A stretch of 64,000 nucleotides of DNA from Cryptomeria japonica (lineage: Eukaryota > Streptophyta > Pinopsida > Cupressales > Cupressaceae): assembly GCF_030272615.1 (NCBI RefSeq), contig NC_081409.1:238231832-238295831 (forward strand). The letters run 5' to 3'. Each line of letters opens with the position of its first letter. The first letter of the stretch is position 1. Both the position numbers and the translations under genes were made by a program. Positions 1-13,013 of the stretch are shown here, in pieces. A model generated the notes under the pieces. It did no database searches. It was not told where the DNA came from and saw only the letters and a list, made by a program, of their open reading frames with translations.

Positions 1-349
1 AATGGAGGTAGAGGGGAGCAAGAGGTCTGAACAGGGGAGCTATGAGGACATAGGTCTGCAGTGAGATGATTGGTGTTAATATTATTCTTAAAGCCCTCAA
101 AGGTAAAACCCCCTCCTTCCACAAATCTGAATGGGGCGCCATTAGACTTGAGAAATGATTCAGGGGAAGGTTTGGTAATGGAGGTAGAGGGAAGCGAGAG
201 GTCTGAACAGGGGAGCTATGAGGACATAGGTCCACGGTGAGATGATTGGTGTTAATATTATTCTTAAAGCCCTCAAAGGTAAAAACCCCTCCTTCCACAA
301 ATCTGAATGGGGCGCCATTAGACTTGAGAAATGATTCAGGGGAAGGTTT
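1..349. repeat. 176-bp direct tandem duplication (2 copies)
   Basis: Bases 1-173 and 177-349 are near-identical copies in direct orientation with an offset of 176 bp and only a few differences (for example GCAAGAGG against GCGAGAGG). The unit lies at the 3' end of the minus-strand LINE ORF1 frame. Because 176 is not a multiple of three, the second copy pushes that frame out of register, so the duplication is itself inactivating. The first copy starts at base 1, so the array may continue outside the window. Confidence 0.9.
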
Positions 350-1573
350 CTCAGAGGGGATCTTCCTTGGCATAGTATCTTCGAAAGAACCATTATAAAA
401 GGGTAATTCTAGGGTTAAACATGAATTATCGCACATCATTGTTATGGGATTTAAAGATTTAATGTTAATATTCATGTTAACGATCAAAAGCTAGTTAAAG
501 AAGCTTAGGGTTGATTTCCTAACTTCTACAAATTTACCTATTTTGTTGCCTATTATTCTTTAAAAATCATTATTTCGCAATTCTACAAGAAATTTCTCAA
601 GTGAAATTTCTCTATTAACCATGCAAGAGTTGAATTGAGATGGAAGAAAGAGGGGTTGCCATTCCCAACAATCAAACCCTAGACCCTTGAATGTTAATAT
701 GTCCCCGTTTAGCAAAGAGTTTCTCAAATTCTGATTACCACATTCAATAGCTAAGAAATTATCAGGAAGGATGTCAATTTTTACTTGGTTATTGAGAGAA
801 GCCGACACCGAATTAGTAATTTGATCAGACGGGATCCCCCAACCTTTCCACCGAGCAAAGAGCATTCGGTCATTGCAATGCATTTGATACCTGATCTTAG
901 TATGGGTATCAATTTCAATGACCAACCCATTAGGATTAGCTGGAGGATTTGAAGGTGAATTCGGCTTAGGATGCTTAGCCTCCTTTAAATTGTGATACTT
1001 GGTTAGGGTTTGATTGTTGATTTCTAACACAGAACTATCCTCTCTGGCTGATGGATGCTTCGATTGGACACCCTTAAAATGTTTGTCCACCACTGAATTC
1101 TGATGATATTGTAGTGAATGACTAGCATGGGTTTCCATGCCCCTCAAAATCTTTGCTGTGAATTTCCGTTGGCGAGTGCCTCCCCGGGTAAAGGTTCTGT
1201 CTTTATGGGTAGGTTTTAAAAAACCCTCCTCTGAATAATACAGAGGACGGCGACCATGGCATATTGACTAACGATTCGGCCCACTAGCTGGGCATTTGGG
1301 TTGATTGCGTCCAGCCTTCTGCCACTTTTGGTCGTCAATGCATGGAGGAGGAGGGGGAGCCCTTCCCATCTCTATCATTGAATATTTGGTTTTCGCGAAG
1401 AAGGTCTGTTGTTCCTGAGTTTTCGTTGCTGCAGAGATAAGGCCATCTTCCCGATGGCTGCTAGCAAGAACAAAAAATCTATTCCTGAAGCCCAGAAAGT
1501 TGCCATACAGAGACCTCGATAGCAAATTAGATGTCGCATAGACATTACAACAGTTTTTCGCTTGCAGAACCAT
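178..1573 (-). pseudogene. LINE ORF1-like protein with DUF4283-like domain, broken
   Basis: One minus-strand frame runs from an ATG at 1571-1573 down to about 178. It is interrupted by TAG at 1268-1270, TAA at 560-562 and TAG at 491-493. After a Pro-rich stretch (MGRAPPPPP) and a basic segment, the part at about 910-480 has the pattern of a DUF4283 domain. It shows LFARWKGWGIPSDQI, then ILPDNFLAIECGNQNLRN, then a Trp-x-Pro (WQP) and, past the first late stop, IIGNKIGKFVEV. In plant L1-type LINEs this domain is the RNA-binding part of ORF1, upstream of endonuclease/RT. The RT would lie below base 1, outside the window. A DUF4283 protein from another context is the alternative. The first ~60 codons match nothing I know, and the true start may be the Met before GRAPPPPP. 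Confidence 0.6.
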
Positions 1574-4500
1574 TTTGCTTATATAATATTCATATTTTTT
1601 AAAATAATGATATTAATTATAAAAAGAAATATCATTCAAAATATAATTTAAAATTTAAAACTCATTAAACATAAAATTAAATAAATTTTATTTATTAATT
1701 ATAATAAAAATATAAATATTAAAAATAATTTAAAATAATCATATTAATTATAAAATCAAATAAAATTGAAATAGAAATTTAAAAATTTATATTATTTCTT
1801 TAAAAATAATTAAACATTAAAGAAATTAAAATTTAATTGTAATGAAGATATAATATTAAAACCATTTCAACAAAAAATCTAACTAAATTTAAATTAAAAA
1901 AAATTATCCTCACATTCGAAATGCAACTATTCATGAGGCAAACAAATGTTTCCACTCTTGACAGTAAGACGAAATTTTTCCAACACGGAAGTAATGAGAA
2001 TTTGGTTAAGCCTATTCGTTAATAATAAAAATAAAACTAAAATATACTAGCAGTTGCACGCTATTATGTGCACAACGGGAAGCCAATAGGCAAAATGGTT
2101 CTGTGAACTAGTTTGGTTAAGAAAGCAGAAATATGTGTAGTAATTTTTCAAGCATGGACAATTAAATTGAGCTGTTAAAATTTAATAAGCATTTGGCAGC
2201 GTGAATTTTCCAAATTTATTTTACCTCTATTTTACCAAAATAGCCAAAAAAAAATGCATCGTAGTAGAAATAAAAAGTATGTATACAAAATATTAAAATT
2301 TGAGTGAGAAATTTGCGCAAGGGTGAGGAGAAAGCAGCAAGTTATGGTCATTCATTGAATTCAGTTGTTAAACATAGTGGAGTTCAGCAAAGGAGAACAT
2401 TGAATTAAATGTAGCAATGATGGAAGAGAGTAACAGAAGTAAGAAAACGTGAATGTTACAACGTTAATAAGTGTAAGCAGTCGTTGTGTGAGTCTGGATC
2501 TTAACGACTCTAAAAAAAATGATACGGTAACGGCCTGGTCATTTTGAACATGTTCATATTTGAGAACATAGGGTTCTGAGATGTAAAAAAGTAGCTTTTA
2601 AAGAATCAAATAATTTGAAAGCTGTTGAAAGCTATAAGATGTGTAATGGCTCATGACGGATTGACCTGCATTGCAAGGAAATCAAGCAAATACATTTGTC
2701 AGCAATAGAAAGTGTTATAGTGAACGAAATATGCAAGGTTTAAACCTAAATTAGAACAACTTACTTCTTGATGAGCAACAGCATGAAGGCAATGCGATCA
2801 ACTTATTTTAAATTACAACGCCTGCTGAGTTTTAAAGCTTGCAAATTTTGGAATACGGTAAATTTTGAAGTTGTGTATCAAAGTGTTAGGTACATTTAAA
2901 AGTGAAGTATAGTGGACATGACATCAAGTATGGCTTCTACGTGAATAGAATGTCTTTGTGGTACTTAATTGAAAAAATAGCAATTTTGTGTTTCTGAGTG
3001 GCAGAAAATGAATATAAAGTACTGAAATATGGGAATCTGAATATCTTGCAAATCTGAAATTTAATAACTTTAGAATTGACATGGAGATTTAAATCAGCAA
3101 CATAGGATTCATACCTAACACAACGTGCAGGAAAACGATTGTGGGCAAAAACTTTATAACAAAAAGAAGTCAAGTATGTAGTATCTTGATAGAATGTCAC
3201 AAAAGATTCACTTTTTTAAATTTGGCTATTTCTTTGTCGTCTGGGAACATTAAATAAAACTTGTTCAAGTCAAATTATTTATTTGGTGAAATGTATAGAG
3301 GTGTTTGTGAAAAGTGTTACGTGGGGAAATGACAGCCATTGAAATTGTAGAATCGTGCAAAATCCATAATATATGGATGAACAAAATTCAGCACAAATAT
3401 TTAAATGAATGAAGAGTTAAATGTATTATTTACCTCATGTTCACTAGTATGGAGCGAGCAAATGACCTGCTAAAGTAGAATAAATACAGATTAAAACTGC
3501 ACTATAGAAAGAGTTTTAAAGCTTGCAACTTGAAATATTTTCAAGTGTTACTTTTATCGAATAGTATAATGCTATAATTTATTAAATAATTTAATAAATA
3601 CAAAAAAAATTTGGCATGTGAAAATCAGAGTAACAAGTAATATCTAACAAGAAAGAGGAGTAGGCAATATACATTTTGCAGATCATGGCGAGGAAGGTCA
3701 TGCCTATCAAGTAGATCAACCTTCATAGATTTGGCAATTTGTAACTATTGCAATGTGAATGAAGTGCAATCCTGTAGAGAGGAGTATGTAAGATGAGAAG
3801 GTGCCAAAAACATGGAGCTGTAAGAAATGCTAAATGCAGAGATCAGTCGGTAGAAAAAGAGCAAAAGGCAAGTAAAAAAGTGCAAAAGACAGGAAAAGAT
3901 GAACCTTAGAAAGTTTGCAGAATGTATTGAATGTAGGAAAGGATTATCGTGGAGGGCGTATCAACAAAATTTTGCAAGGATAATTGTTCCTGTAGTGAGA
4001 AGCAAGATTAAACAAATGATAGCATTTAAAATGGAAGAAAGGTATTGGAAAGCAATGAATTATTCAAGTGAAATTGAATAATAGCAAGAAAGAAAAATCG
4101 AGCAATGCAAAATATTTAATTGAAATTTGTAACTGACCTAATTAGTGTCATAAATCTGGAATGCAGCGAAGTTTCAAAACACCCTAAATTTTTTGTTGTT
4201 GTTGTTTGCAATGTTTGCAAGGGCAACACAGTCATAGATTTGTGATATGGATGGATGAAGTACATGTTGGAGGCAAAGAGTTTAGAAATGTAATGATTTA
4301 CGAAAAGGTGTACGCAATATAGTTGCAAATAAGAGTGAAGTGGACAGGTAATGTTCTTTAACTGTGTTATAGCTGAGATAGTTTTATACTTAGAGGTGTA
4401 GAGGGCTGGAGAATAGGAGACTTTTAGAATTGTGTGTCGGCATGTAATGCTTTTGAATTTGATAAAGAATTGAATACTGTAAATGGAAGGGATAAAATAA

Positions 4501-4867
4501 AGTGTAGAGGGCGGAATAGGAACACTGTAGAATAAAGAAAATGTTGAAGGAAAACAAAATTTAAATCTGTTTGTAATGGGGAGATAAAACATTAGAATAA
4601 AGAATGGTAAAAGTGGCCAATAGCTATACTGGTCAAATTTAAATTATTTTAAGAAAGCAAAAGGAATACGACCAGAAATATGTGGAACAAAATGAACTGA
4701 TATTGGTGAAATAGGAAAGCTGATTTAGTTTGGTTGGTCAAAGGTTTTGCCTGCATTGAAGGAAGCGACATCAGAAGGATTAATTTGGTAAAGTTGGAAA
4801 GTAGATATAAAGTATGAATTTGGAAATGACCTGAAAATGTTTGTTTGTAATCGGCACGGAGCACAAT
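1574..4867. other. AT-rich intergenic DNA, no gene seen
   Basis: This stretch has only short, compositionally random open frames on both strands. Bases 1590-1910 are extremely AT-rich, with runs of A/T and almost no G or C. A phrase beginning AGTTTTAAAGCTTGCAA occurs twice (about 2831 and 3513), hinting at very old duplication. I see no protein motif, RNA gene or terminal repeat that I can name. Confidence 0.6.
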
Positions 4868-7800
4868 CATGGGTATGTTGTTGTCTATTAATATGTATCT
4901 CTACAACAAAAAGAAGAAATATGGTTAGTTTCTTAAATTCAACATATATACAATTCATGTGCTAAAACAACTGAAGTGGCGTGGCAAAGGGAAGTAAATG
5001 TCATACCTAGGTGAGTTGTTTATGTTGCAACAGTGACTTTTGAATGGAACAGACACTTTTGTAACAAAAGTTACCAGAGGATAATACACAGGTGCTGTAA
5101 CAATGAGAATAATAAAAGCTGTTAGAAATGTTTGAGTAGTGTAAAGTTTAAAACTGATTAGAAATATATTCATTTTAGTGTTAAAAGAGTTAGAAAGTTA
5201 ATTGTATCTCTATCTTTCTCTTCAGGGCCCCATCCAATGTATCCCATACTAACTTGTGCTTTGCAAAGTAGCATTTTGCTACCAAGTCACCTTCATATCT
5301 TGATATGCGCTGGCAGAAAAATAATCTTTTATTACTCAAAAAGTACCAATGTACACTATGAAACATAAATTCTAATAAAATAACATATGAGAATCTTTTA
5401 ATAATTACTTCATATCTTGATATGCGTTGGCAGGAAAAGAATCTTTTATCACTCAAAAAGTACCAATGTACACTATGAAACATAAATTCTAATGAAATAA
5501 CGTACGAGAAGCTTTTAATAATTAACAAGTTACAATAATGCATTTGCATTGCAAATAGAAAATTGGGCTATGGTTTTATATTATAAGCCCTTACCTCCCA
5601 TGCCTCGATCCTCAAAACCGGCACATGGAAATTGGAGGCTTTGAGATTGGCTCAAGTTGCCTGGTGTGTTGCAGGCCTTGCATCCTTCCTTTGAAATCAC
5701 ACCTGGAAAGTATTTGTAAAACAAAATTTTCACATGAGAGGGAAAGATGTAGTCATCCACAGGTTTTATGTCATCTTCTATTCAACTGTCAAACTGTACA
5801 GATAAATATTTCAGATACTGCGAGATGCAGCTTAATATTGGTATACATTGAAACAAATTTTGCATAGCATATCCAGAAACCTAGATACTATTATTTCCCT
5901 ATTTTCTATCTATGCATATAAATAAAAAACAAAGAAAAAGAACAGACTAAGCATAGCATTGTTATGTCATACCTGGGTGAGTTGTTTATGTTGCAGTAGT
6001 GACTTTTGAATGGAACAAACACTTTTGTAACAAAAGTTATCAGAAGATAATACACAGATGCTCTAACAATGAGATTAATAAAAGTTGTTAGAAATGTTTG
6101 AGTAGTGTAAAGTTTAAAACTGATTAGAAATATATTCATTTTAGTGTTAAAAGAGTTAGAAAGTTAATTGTGGGTTGAGTAACCCATGTTTTACAGAGAA
6201 AAAGAACAGACTAAGCATAGCATTGTTTTTTTTGTGTATAACTTTGTATAATTGACATTGACAAGACTTTTTAGCTACAACCAGTGCTAACTTGAAAAGT
6301 GAGAAGAGTGCAAGCATGGGTATGTTGTTCTCTGTTAATATGTATCTCTACAACAAAAAGAAGAAATATGTTTAGTTTCTTAAATTCAACATATATACAA
6401 TTCATGTGCCAAAACAACTGAAGTGGCGTGGCAAAGAGAAGTTTGTTTATTAATTGATTTTATTCGAAGATTTGTTAGAATATGCCTTGAAAGAATTACA
6501 TGGCCACATAAAAAGAAGAGAATGTAAACTATATGTGTTGGGTAGGTATGCATACCTTCAATTTGCAGTAGGAAAACTGAACTAAACGGTTGATTGAGAA
6601 GGTTTGCACTGGAGAGGCAATGTATTGTAGCTGGCGTACAAAGAGGGAAGTTAGTTAAAAGTGATGGAAAGCAATGTTAGAGCAGTAAAATGTGTCAATA
6701 GAGTATGTTCAAAGCAAAAAAAGTAAATATCATACCTGGGAGAGTTGTTTATGTTGCAGCAGTGACTTTTGAATGCAACAGACACTTTTGTAACAAAACT
6801 TTTCAGAGGAATAATACACAGTTCCTCTAACAATGAGATTCATAAAAGCTGTTAGAAATGTTCGAGTTGTATAAAGTTTTGAATTGATTAGAAATATACT
6901 CATTTTAGTGTTAAAAGAGTTAGAAAGTTAATTGTGGGGTGAGCAACACATGTTTTGCAGTAAAAAAGAACAGACTAAGCATAGCATTGTTTTTATTGTG
7001 TATAACTTTGTATAATTGAAATTGATAAGAGATTTCAGCTACAACCAGTGCTAACTTGAAAAGTGAGAAGAGTGCAAGCATGGGTATGTTGTTCCGTGTT
7101 AATATGTATCTCTACAACAAAAAGAAGAAATATGTTTAGTTTATTAAATTCAACATATATAAAATTCATGTGCTAAAACAACTGAAGTGACGTGGCAAAG
7201 AGAAGTTTGTTTATTAATTGATTTTATTCGAAGATTTGTTAGAATATGCCTTGAAAGAATTACATGGCCACATAAAAAGAAGAGAATGTAAACTATGTAT
7301 GTTGGGTAGGTATGCATACCTTCAATTTGTAGTTGGAAAACTGGATTGAACAGTTGATTGAGAAGGTTTGCACTGGAGAGGCAATGTATTGTAGTTGGCG
7401 TACAAAGAGGCAAGTTAGTTAAAAGTGAGGGAAAGCAAAGTTAGAGCAGTAAAAAGTGTCAACAGAGTATGTTCGAAGCCAAAAAAGTAAATATCATACC
7501 AGGAAGAGTTGGTTATGTTGCAGCAGGGACTGTTGAATGCAACAGACACTTTTGTAACAAAACTTATCAGAGGTATAATACACAGTTCCTCTAACAATGA
7601 GATTAATAAAAGCTATTACAAATGTTCGATTTGTATAAAGTTTAAAACTGATTAGAAATATAGTCATTTTAGTGTGAAAAGAGTTAGAAAGTTAATTGAG
7701 GGTTGAGCAACAAATGTTTTGCTGAGAAAAAGAACCGAGTAAGCATAGCACTGTTTTTTTTGTGTATAACTTTGTAGAATTGACATTGACAAGACATTTC

Positions 7801-8160
7801 AGCTACAACCAGTGCTAACTTGAAAAGTGAGAATGGGAACATCAAACTGGCCATATGTGATTTCTTCAAAGAATTCTATGGCCACATAAAAAGAAGAGAA
7901 TGTAAACTTTGTATGTTTGATAGGTATGTATACCTGCATTGTGCAGGAGAAAACTACATTGAATAGTTGTTTGATAATAAGTGAAGTGGAGAGGCAATGT
8001 GTTGTAGTTGTATTAGAAAGAGGCAAGTTAGATAAAAGTGACATCAAGCAATGTTGGAGCATAAAAGTTTGTTAACAGAGTATATTTGAAGCAATAAAAG
8101 TAACATATCATACCTGAGATAGTTGTTTATGTTGGAGTAGTGAGCGATGTGAATGCGCAA
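4868..8160. repeat. Tandem array of a ~765-bp unit (five partial or full copies)
   Basis: The phrase starting CATACCTGGG(T/A)GAGTTGTTTA recurs at 5002, 5968, 6731, 7495 and 8109. Spacings are 966, 763, 764 and 614 bp. Copies share the same order of landmarks: ATACCT, GACTTTTGAATG, ACACTTTTGTAACAAAA, GATTAGAAATAT, and TGTTAATATGTATCTCTACAACA further on. The first interval is enlarged by a different insert (about 5204-5900) and the last is shortened by a deletion. The array lies just downstream (Helitron sense) of the RepHel pseudogene, so it may be the Helitron 3' tail amplified in tandem. No coding function is supported: open frames that repeat in it are only the unit re-read. Confidence 0.85.
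5291..5525. repeat. 117-bp tandem duplication inside the 765-bp array
   Basis: Two head-to-tail copies start with CTTCATATCTTGATATGCG at 5291 and 5408 (offset 117 bp) and run through ACCAATGTACACTATGAAAC to TTTTAATAATTA. They sit in the insert that lengthens the first interval of the larger array, so they arrived or amplified separately from the 765-bp unit. Confidence 0.85.
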
Positions 8161-8423
8161 TGCGTTGCAGCCGTGTTATACCTGATATATCTTTAGACAA
8201 TCATTGCAGTCTGTATAGATAGGAAGACTTGTGTGTGGTGTTCAATGCAACATGGAGGATGTCTTAGAATGAATGCAATCTAAAATGAACATTGAGGGAA
8301 AAAGAGTTAGTACCAGGGATGATTAAGAATGTACATGTTGTGAAGAGGTAAGAGCATGTAAAATTGTAATTACCTTGTTGAAAGCAGAGGAATGTAACAA
8401 AGATGGTTTTGAAGTAAAATATT

Positions 8424-11400
8424 TTAAGGTGAATAGATATCTGTTTGGGCAGAGAGCAGCTGCAAACGAGTTTCTTCTTTCTTTCTAATGGTTGTATAAG
8501 CATTATTTTGTAGTTTGGAAAACCTTTCAAAAGAGAATGGTGGTTCAATCCATATCCCATCAATTGTCTTCACTCTTGAAATAGCTGTGAATGTGAGCCC
8601 TTGCTTTTCAGTATTACCTATGTCAATGGTAGCTCTGTCCAATGTAAGACCTTGGGATTTGTGAATAGTGATGGGCCAAGACATTGTTAAAGGCACTTGC
8701 GTACGCCTGCCTCGCGTTATTGGCAAAATGGGTATGTCTTTTGGATGCGCTATATCCCATGGAGGTCCATTATAATCCTTGAATTGGACGACCACATATT
8801 TTGGCAAGTTTGGCGGTTTTGTATTGTTTTCATATACAATTATTTTTATGAGACCAATAGCGCCATTGACAATACCAACTTGGATCCACAAGTTAGCTAT
8901 TAACATCACTTGCTGATTAATAGAAAGTAATACTTCCAATGGTAGCTGTTCATTGTTGTCATATTCAGTATTTGTTTGCTTACCAATTTTAGCTAAACTT
9001 AGAGTGACAGGCAAATTTAATTCTTTGAGCATTTTCCTGTTATGCAATCGTGCAGATTCATTTGTTGCAAATAGGTGGATCGAAGAGTTAAAATCTTTCT
9101 TTTGTTGAATAGTTAATATTGCATTTGTCTAGCACATTAGAAACTGCCAATCATGTTGCAGTGCTTGAGCATTTCTTAAGTTGTGAAGGAGTGCTTTGAA
9201 TTGTTGTTGTCTTATAGATGCACCTTGCTGGCGGAAAATAGTGTCCAATGTTATGACAATAGTAAAAGAATGCCATAAACTAAGGGCTGTAGAGTGCGAA
9301 GCATATATAGGTTTATCCATTACAGGGGGAAGTTGAGCAAGATCACCAACAAGAATCATGGACACCCCACCAAAGCTATCATGTTGATTGTTAGGGAATG
9401 CTTGGCGTAAGCGGCTATCTATCTTAAGTAGTAGTTTCGGGCCCAAAAAGCTCATTTCGTCTATCAGAATATATTTGATATGTTTCAATTGCTCTTGCAA
9501 TGTCATTAATGACTGCCCTATCAAAGGATGCATTTCTCTTATAGGTATGCGCAACCCTGCATGGATTGTTGTCACTTGTATATTAAATGCAGCAACACCT
9601 GTTGGTGCTAAAACAAGCAATGGGTTTGTCGTCACAGGTGGATATATGTTTAATTCTTTCCTAATACAATCTATTAAAAATGATTTACCAGTGCCAGTAG
9701 TGCCTTGAACAATCATTCGTAGACGTGTTGTTGTAGATTGATTATTATGATGCTGTAGAATAATGTTGAGCGCAACTTTTTGCTTAGGCGATAGCTGGTT
9801 TTTTTTTGTGTCTTGGGTGGAGATTTGCATGCTAGCGTGTTGGAATTGTAGCTTGCTTGCAGTTATGAACTGAAGGGCAGTGCAGTCTAGTTGATCATCC
9901 ACAACAGTTGCTCCCCAAAAGTGGTTAATATCGTAATCACAACGGCCTAGCATTTGCAGATCATTATGGACAAAGTTATTTGTAGCTCCCATTTGTGAGA
10001 GCAGCTCCCACTCATATAGATTTGTATCATCTTGATGTTGGGAACCATTATTGTCACTATCATCTTCATTTGGAAGGCTGCAATCATCTATAATTTGTTG
10101 ATTTCCCAAACGGCTGTAATTTGTCTTTTTAAAGTTTTTCCAATTTTCTATAATTTGTTCCTTTGAAGCTCTTATTTCAGTTGGGATGTCACGGAACGGT
10201 TTGTATAGCAGCAGTTCAGACAAACAAAAAATCTCAAACTGATTGGTATCTTCATCTGGAGGCTCTCTAAACTGAGGATATACAATCACAATTGCTTTTT
10301 TATCCCTGATGTGCCATTTTGTTTTTTTGCATTGAGAATTATATGAAAACCCTTGTGCTGATTGTAGCAAATTTGTTGCATTTAATTCAAAAGGGCACTG
10401 CATATAAGCATGGATATAAGTTGTGGAAAGGTAAGCTCCATTATCTGATTTTATGACACGGTGCAGTATTTCTCTGCCAACATTTAGAGAGACAAATTGT
10501 CGGCTACAATTTAGAAGAGGCAATTTCTGTAACATATGGCAAGTTTCTTGTGCACTGATATCACGGTCTGCTACTATTCCCATCATAAATTTCTGATATG
10601 TTAATAAGATGCTATCTTCAGATTTACTTGTATTTAGTATTGTTTTCAACATTTCAATATAGGATTGCGATTTGTTTTCTGATTTGGAAGCATACTTTGA
10701 AATGTATTGGAGGACAACTTTTTTTGAAGTGACTGGTTGAATCAATATTAGCTCTCCATAGTGAAAGCATCCAAGGATTATGAATATTCAAACGATCATC
10801 ATTCCTTGCAGGTTTATAGCATGGGTTGTTGTCATTGTCAATTGTCAATGTAGACATCTCTTGTTGGACCCATGGAGCTTTGTAACGACATTCAAATGTG
10901 GGACCTTTTTTCTTGAGGCATGTATGTTCTGTGCATTTTGTGTGTCTCTGTAAAGTATTAAGCAATGCTTCATAATCCAATGCAACGTCCATGGTGAAGA
11001 TTTTTTTTGTATCAGCTAGGCAAGGGTCATCCATTGCAGTGTAGTGCATTGCATTCATCCGGTCTGCTACATTGTGAGGATTCCAAGAAGAAACATATTG
11101 GTCAAAGAAAGTTTTTGCCATTTGGACCTCATTATCGTCTGTCCAATCAATGGTCTCCATATTTGGTGCTCTAGGGAGCCATAAGAAGCCATGATATGTT
11201 CTGAGCCTTGGTGTTGCCATTCATACCTATACCAATGATCCTTTGCTTGGAACAACTTTTGAATAACTTCTTCACGAAATATTGTAAATCTGTTGTGAAG
11301 GTATAATGCTGTTATATGTGGATTGCAGATCACATGGTCTATAAGTTGTTTTCTTGTAAACTGTGTGGTTTGGCCATCATTTTCAGAGAAAAGCCTATGC

Positions 11401-13013
11401 AAATCAGGCCATTTGGTATCAGCTGAGCTCAACGTAAAGAACAATGTTGGGGTCCCCAATTGGAAGATCATTGCAGTAAGCTCTTTTCTAGATTTACACC
11501 AATATGCATGGGTGCCTCAAAGTGTTGCACCAAAACGCAATAATTGATTAGGCAGCTGATCATCAGGAGTGTTTTGCAATCGTTCATGAAGCGCTTCCAT
11601 AGTGGTTGGGACAGACTCTCCCAAATTAGTTCTAATGAAGATAGCTGCAGATTGCTGCGAACGATGTCTCATAATTAGATTGTAAATATAATACCAGAAT
11701 CTAACATGCTACCTAAATCTTTGATCAACATATCTCAGTAAGTGGAGAGCATATTCATGCAAATGAACATGTTTGATACGTGGTTGCAGTGGAAGTACAA
11801 CTCCAGATGGGAAAAGGGTTGGGAATACCATTCTTAACAAGCCTATTGTATTATATTCATTTATCGGAGATAAGTTTATTTCAGGCCAAGGCATATTATT
11901 ATCAGTATCAGCATCTAACTGCAAGGTTCTCTTAACTGTATCTAGTTCACGGGTTGGAGTAGGCAGTTTTGGAATAAAAGACGATGTAATATCAACATCA
12001 TATTCATTGCAATTGTGAAGAAGGTCTTCTGTTGGTGGAATACCTGTTACATCAGTAAGTTCTTCTAAAGAGCGCAACATATTTGATATATCTGTTGTAG
12101 TATTAGGAAGCAGGTTGACAGCATCAAAGTCTATGACAACATCATTATAGTACTGGTCATGTTGTATTTTATAGCTCAATGCATCCATAACATGGAATTT
12201 ATTCACATAACAATCATATTTTGTGCCTTGTATATTACTTTGGTGGACAATAAGAACTTCAAGGTCTTTTAGTTTTTGTGGCAAAAGCTTTGCAATTTCT
12301 GAAATATCTTGGGGAGAACTTATTGTGTGACCAGAATATTTGTATTGGCCACCTCTTCCATGTCTGACTTGCAAAACAGGAGCAACCCTAGCTATAAGCA
12401 TCTCCTCTACTTGGGTAAGTTTTTTTAACACAACAAGTTGCTTGCCTGGGTCTAAGTTATTTGCTAAGGAGAAACGATGAACACCATTTTCAGAAAAGCA
12501 TCTTGAACAGATAATATGCTGTTGGTTCCTGTGTAGCAGCATTCCAATATATCTTTCCTTACAAATACTACATGTTTGAAGCATGGACAATGAATCAATG
12601 CGATGGCGGAAGGCTTGCAATGTTTGAATGTACTATACAGAAGAGAAACAATTTGTTGTGCATTGTTGTGTTGTTGTAGGCTGCAATATTGTCTGATGGT
12701 ATAGAGGTTGCCTGTTTTGTGCTGCATGTTTCTGTTGTAGTTTGCTACTATGCAATGAAGGTTGTTGTATTTGTTGCGATACAATACTGTTCTGGCCACA
12801 TGAGAAAGGAAGGCTCTGATTCAAAATAAGCGAATCTGAATCCATCATCTGTGGGGTGTCGCATGGTGCAGGCGTAGGCAAGAGCATTTTGTGTTTCATT
12901 CGCTCCAGGCGACGCTTTTTAGAGATTTCTTCTCTATGTTGTGCATAATAGCGACAATTTTGTTCTCTTTTTTTCGCTTTCCTAAGATTGCATTCTTGTG
13001 GTGTGGTTTGCAT
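8424..13013 (-). pseudogene. Helitron RepHel (rolling-circle Rep + PIF1-like helicase), degenerate
   Basis: One minus-strand frame of about 1,530 codons is clearly a plant Helitron transposase. Order: basic N-terminus (CRYYAQHREEISKKRR); a CxxC zinc-ribbon region with the DUF6570-type GRGGQYKYSGH signature (about 12350); the Helitron N-terminal region (LRMVFPTLFPSG; LIMRHRSQQSA; LGTPTLFFTLSSADTKWPDL); a segment with HGFLWLPRAP; SLWRANID and QYISKYASKSE. The helicase follows: Walker A GTTGTGKS (about 9690), LAPTGVAAFNI, Walker B YILIDEMSF, ILVGDLAQLPPV, and the C-terminal ITIHKSQGLTLD and FTAISRVKTIDG. It is inactivated by TAG 12633, TAG 11709, TGA 11517 and TAG 9129, plus a 1-bp loss near 11194 and a 2-bp loss near 10740. 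The ATG at 13011-13013 is chosen as the first Met before the conserved basic region; the upstream frame stays open without homology. It lies in the same orientation as the RPA gene 1.5 kb upstream. Confidence 0.92.

Noticed and set aside
1268-1573. Organelle-targeting exon of a host gene
   Set aside because: The Ser/Arg-rich start looked transit-peptide-like, but the frame continues through one TAG into the LINE ORF1 domain, so a LINE origin is simpler.
3899-4592. Open frames of 60 and 158 codons on opposite strands
   Set aside because: No motif, composition follows AT-rich DNA, and no conserved neighbour. I treat them as chance.
4955-6833. Repeated small frames (ISFKLYTTQTFL and NINNSPRYDI type)
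   Set aside because: They recur because the 765-bp unit recurs; the copies carry different stops and frame breaks, so no protein is maintained.
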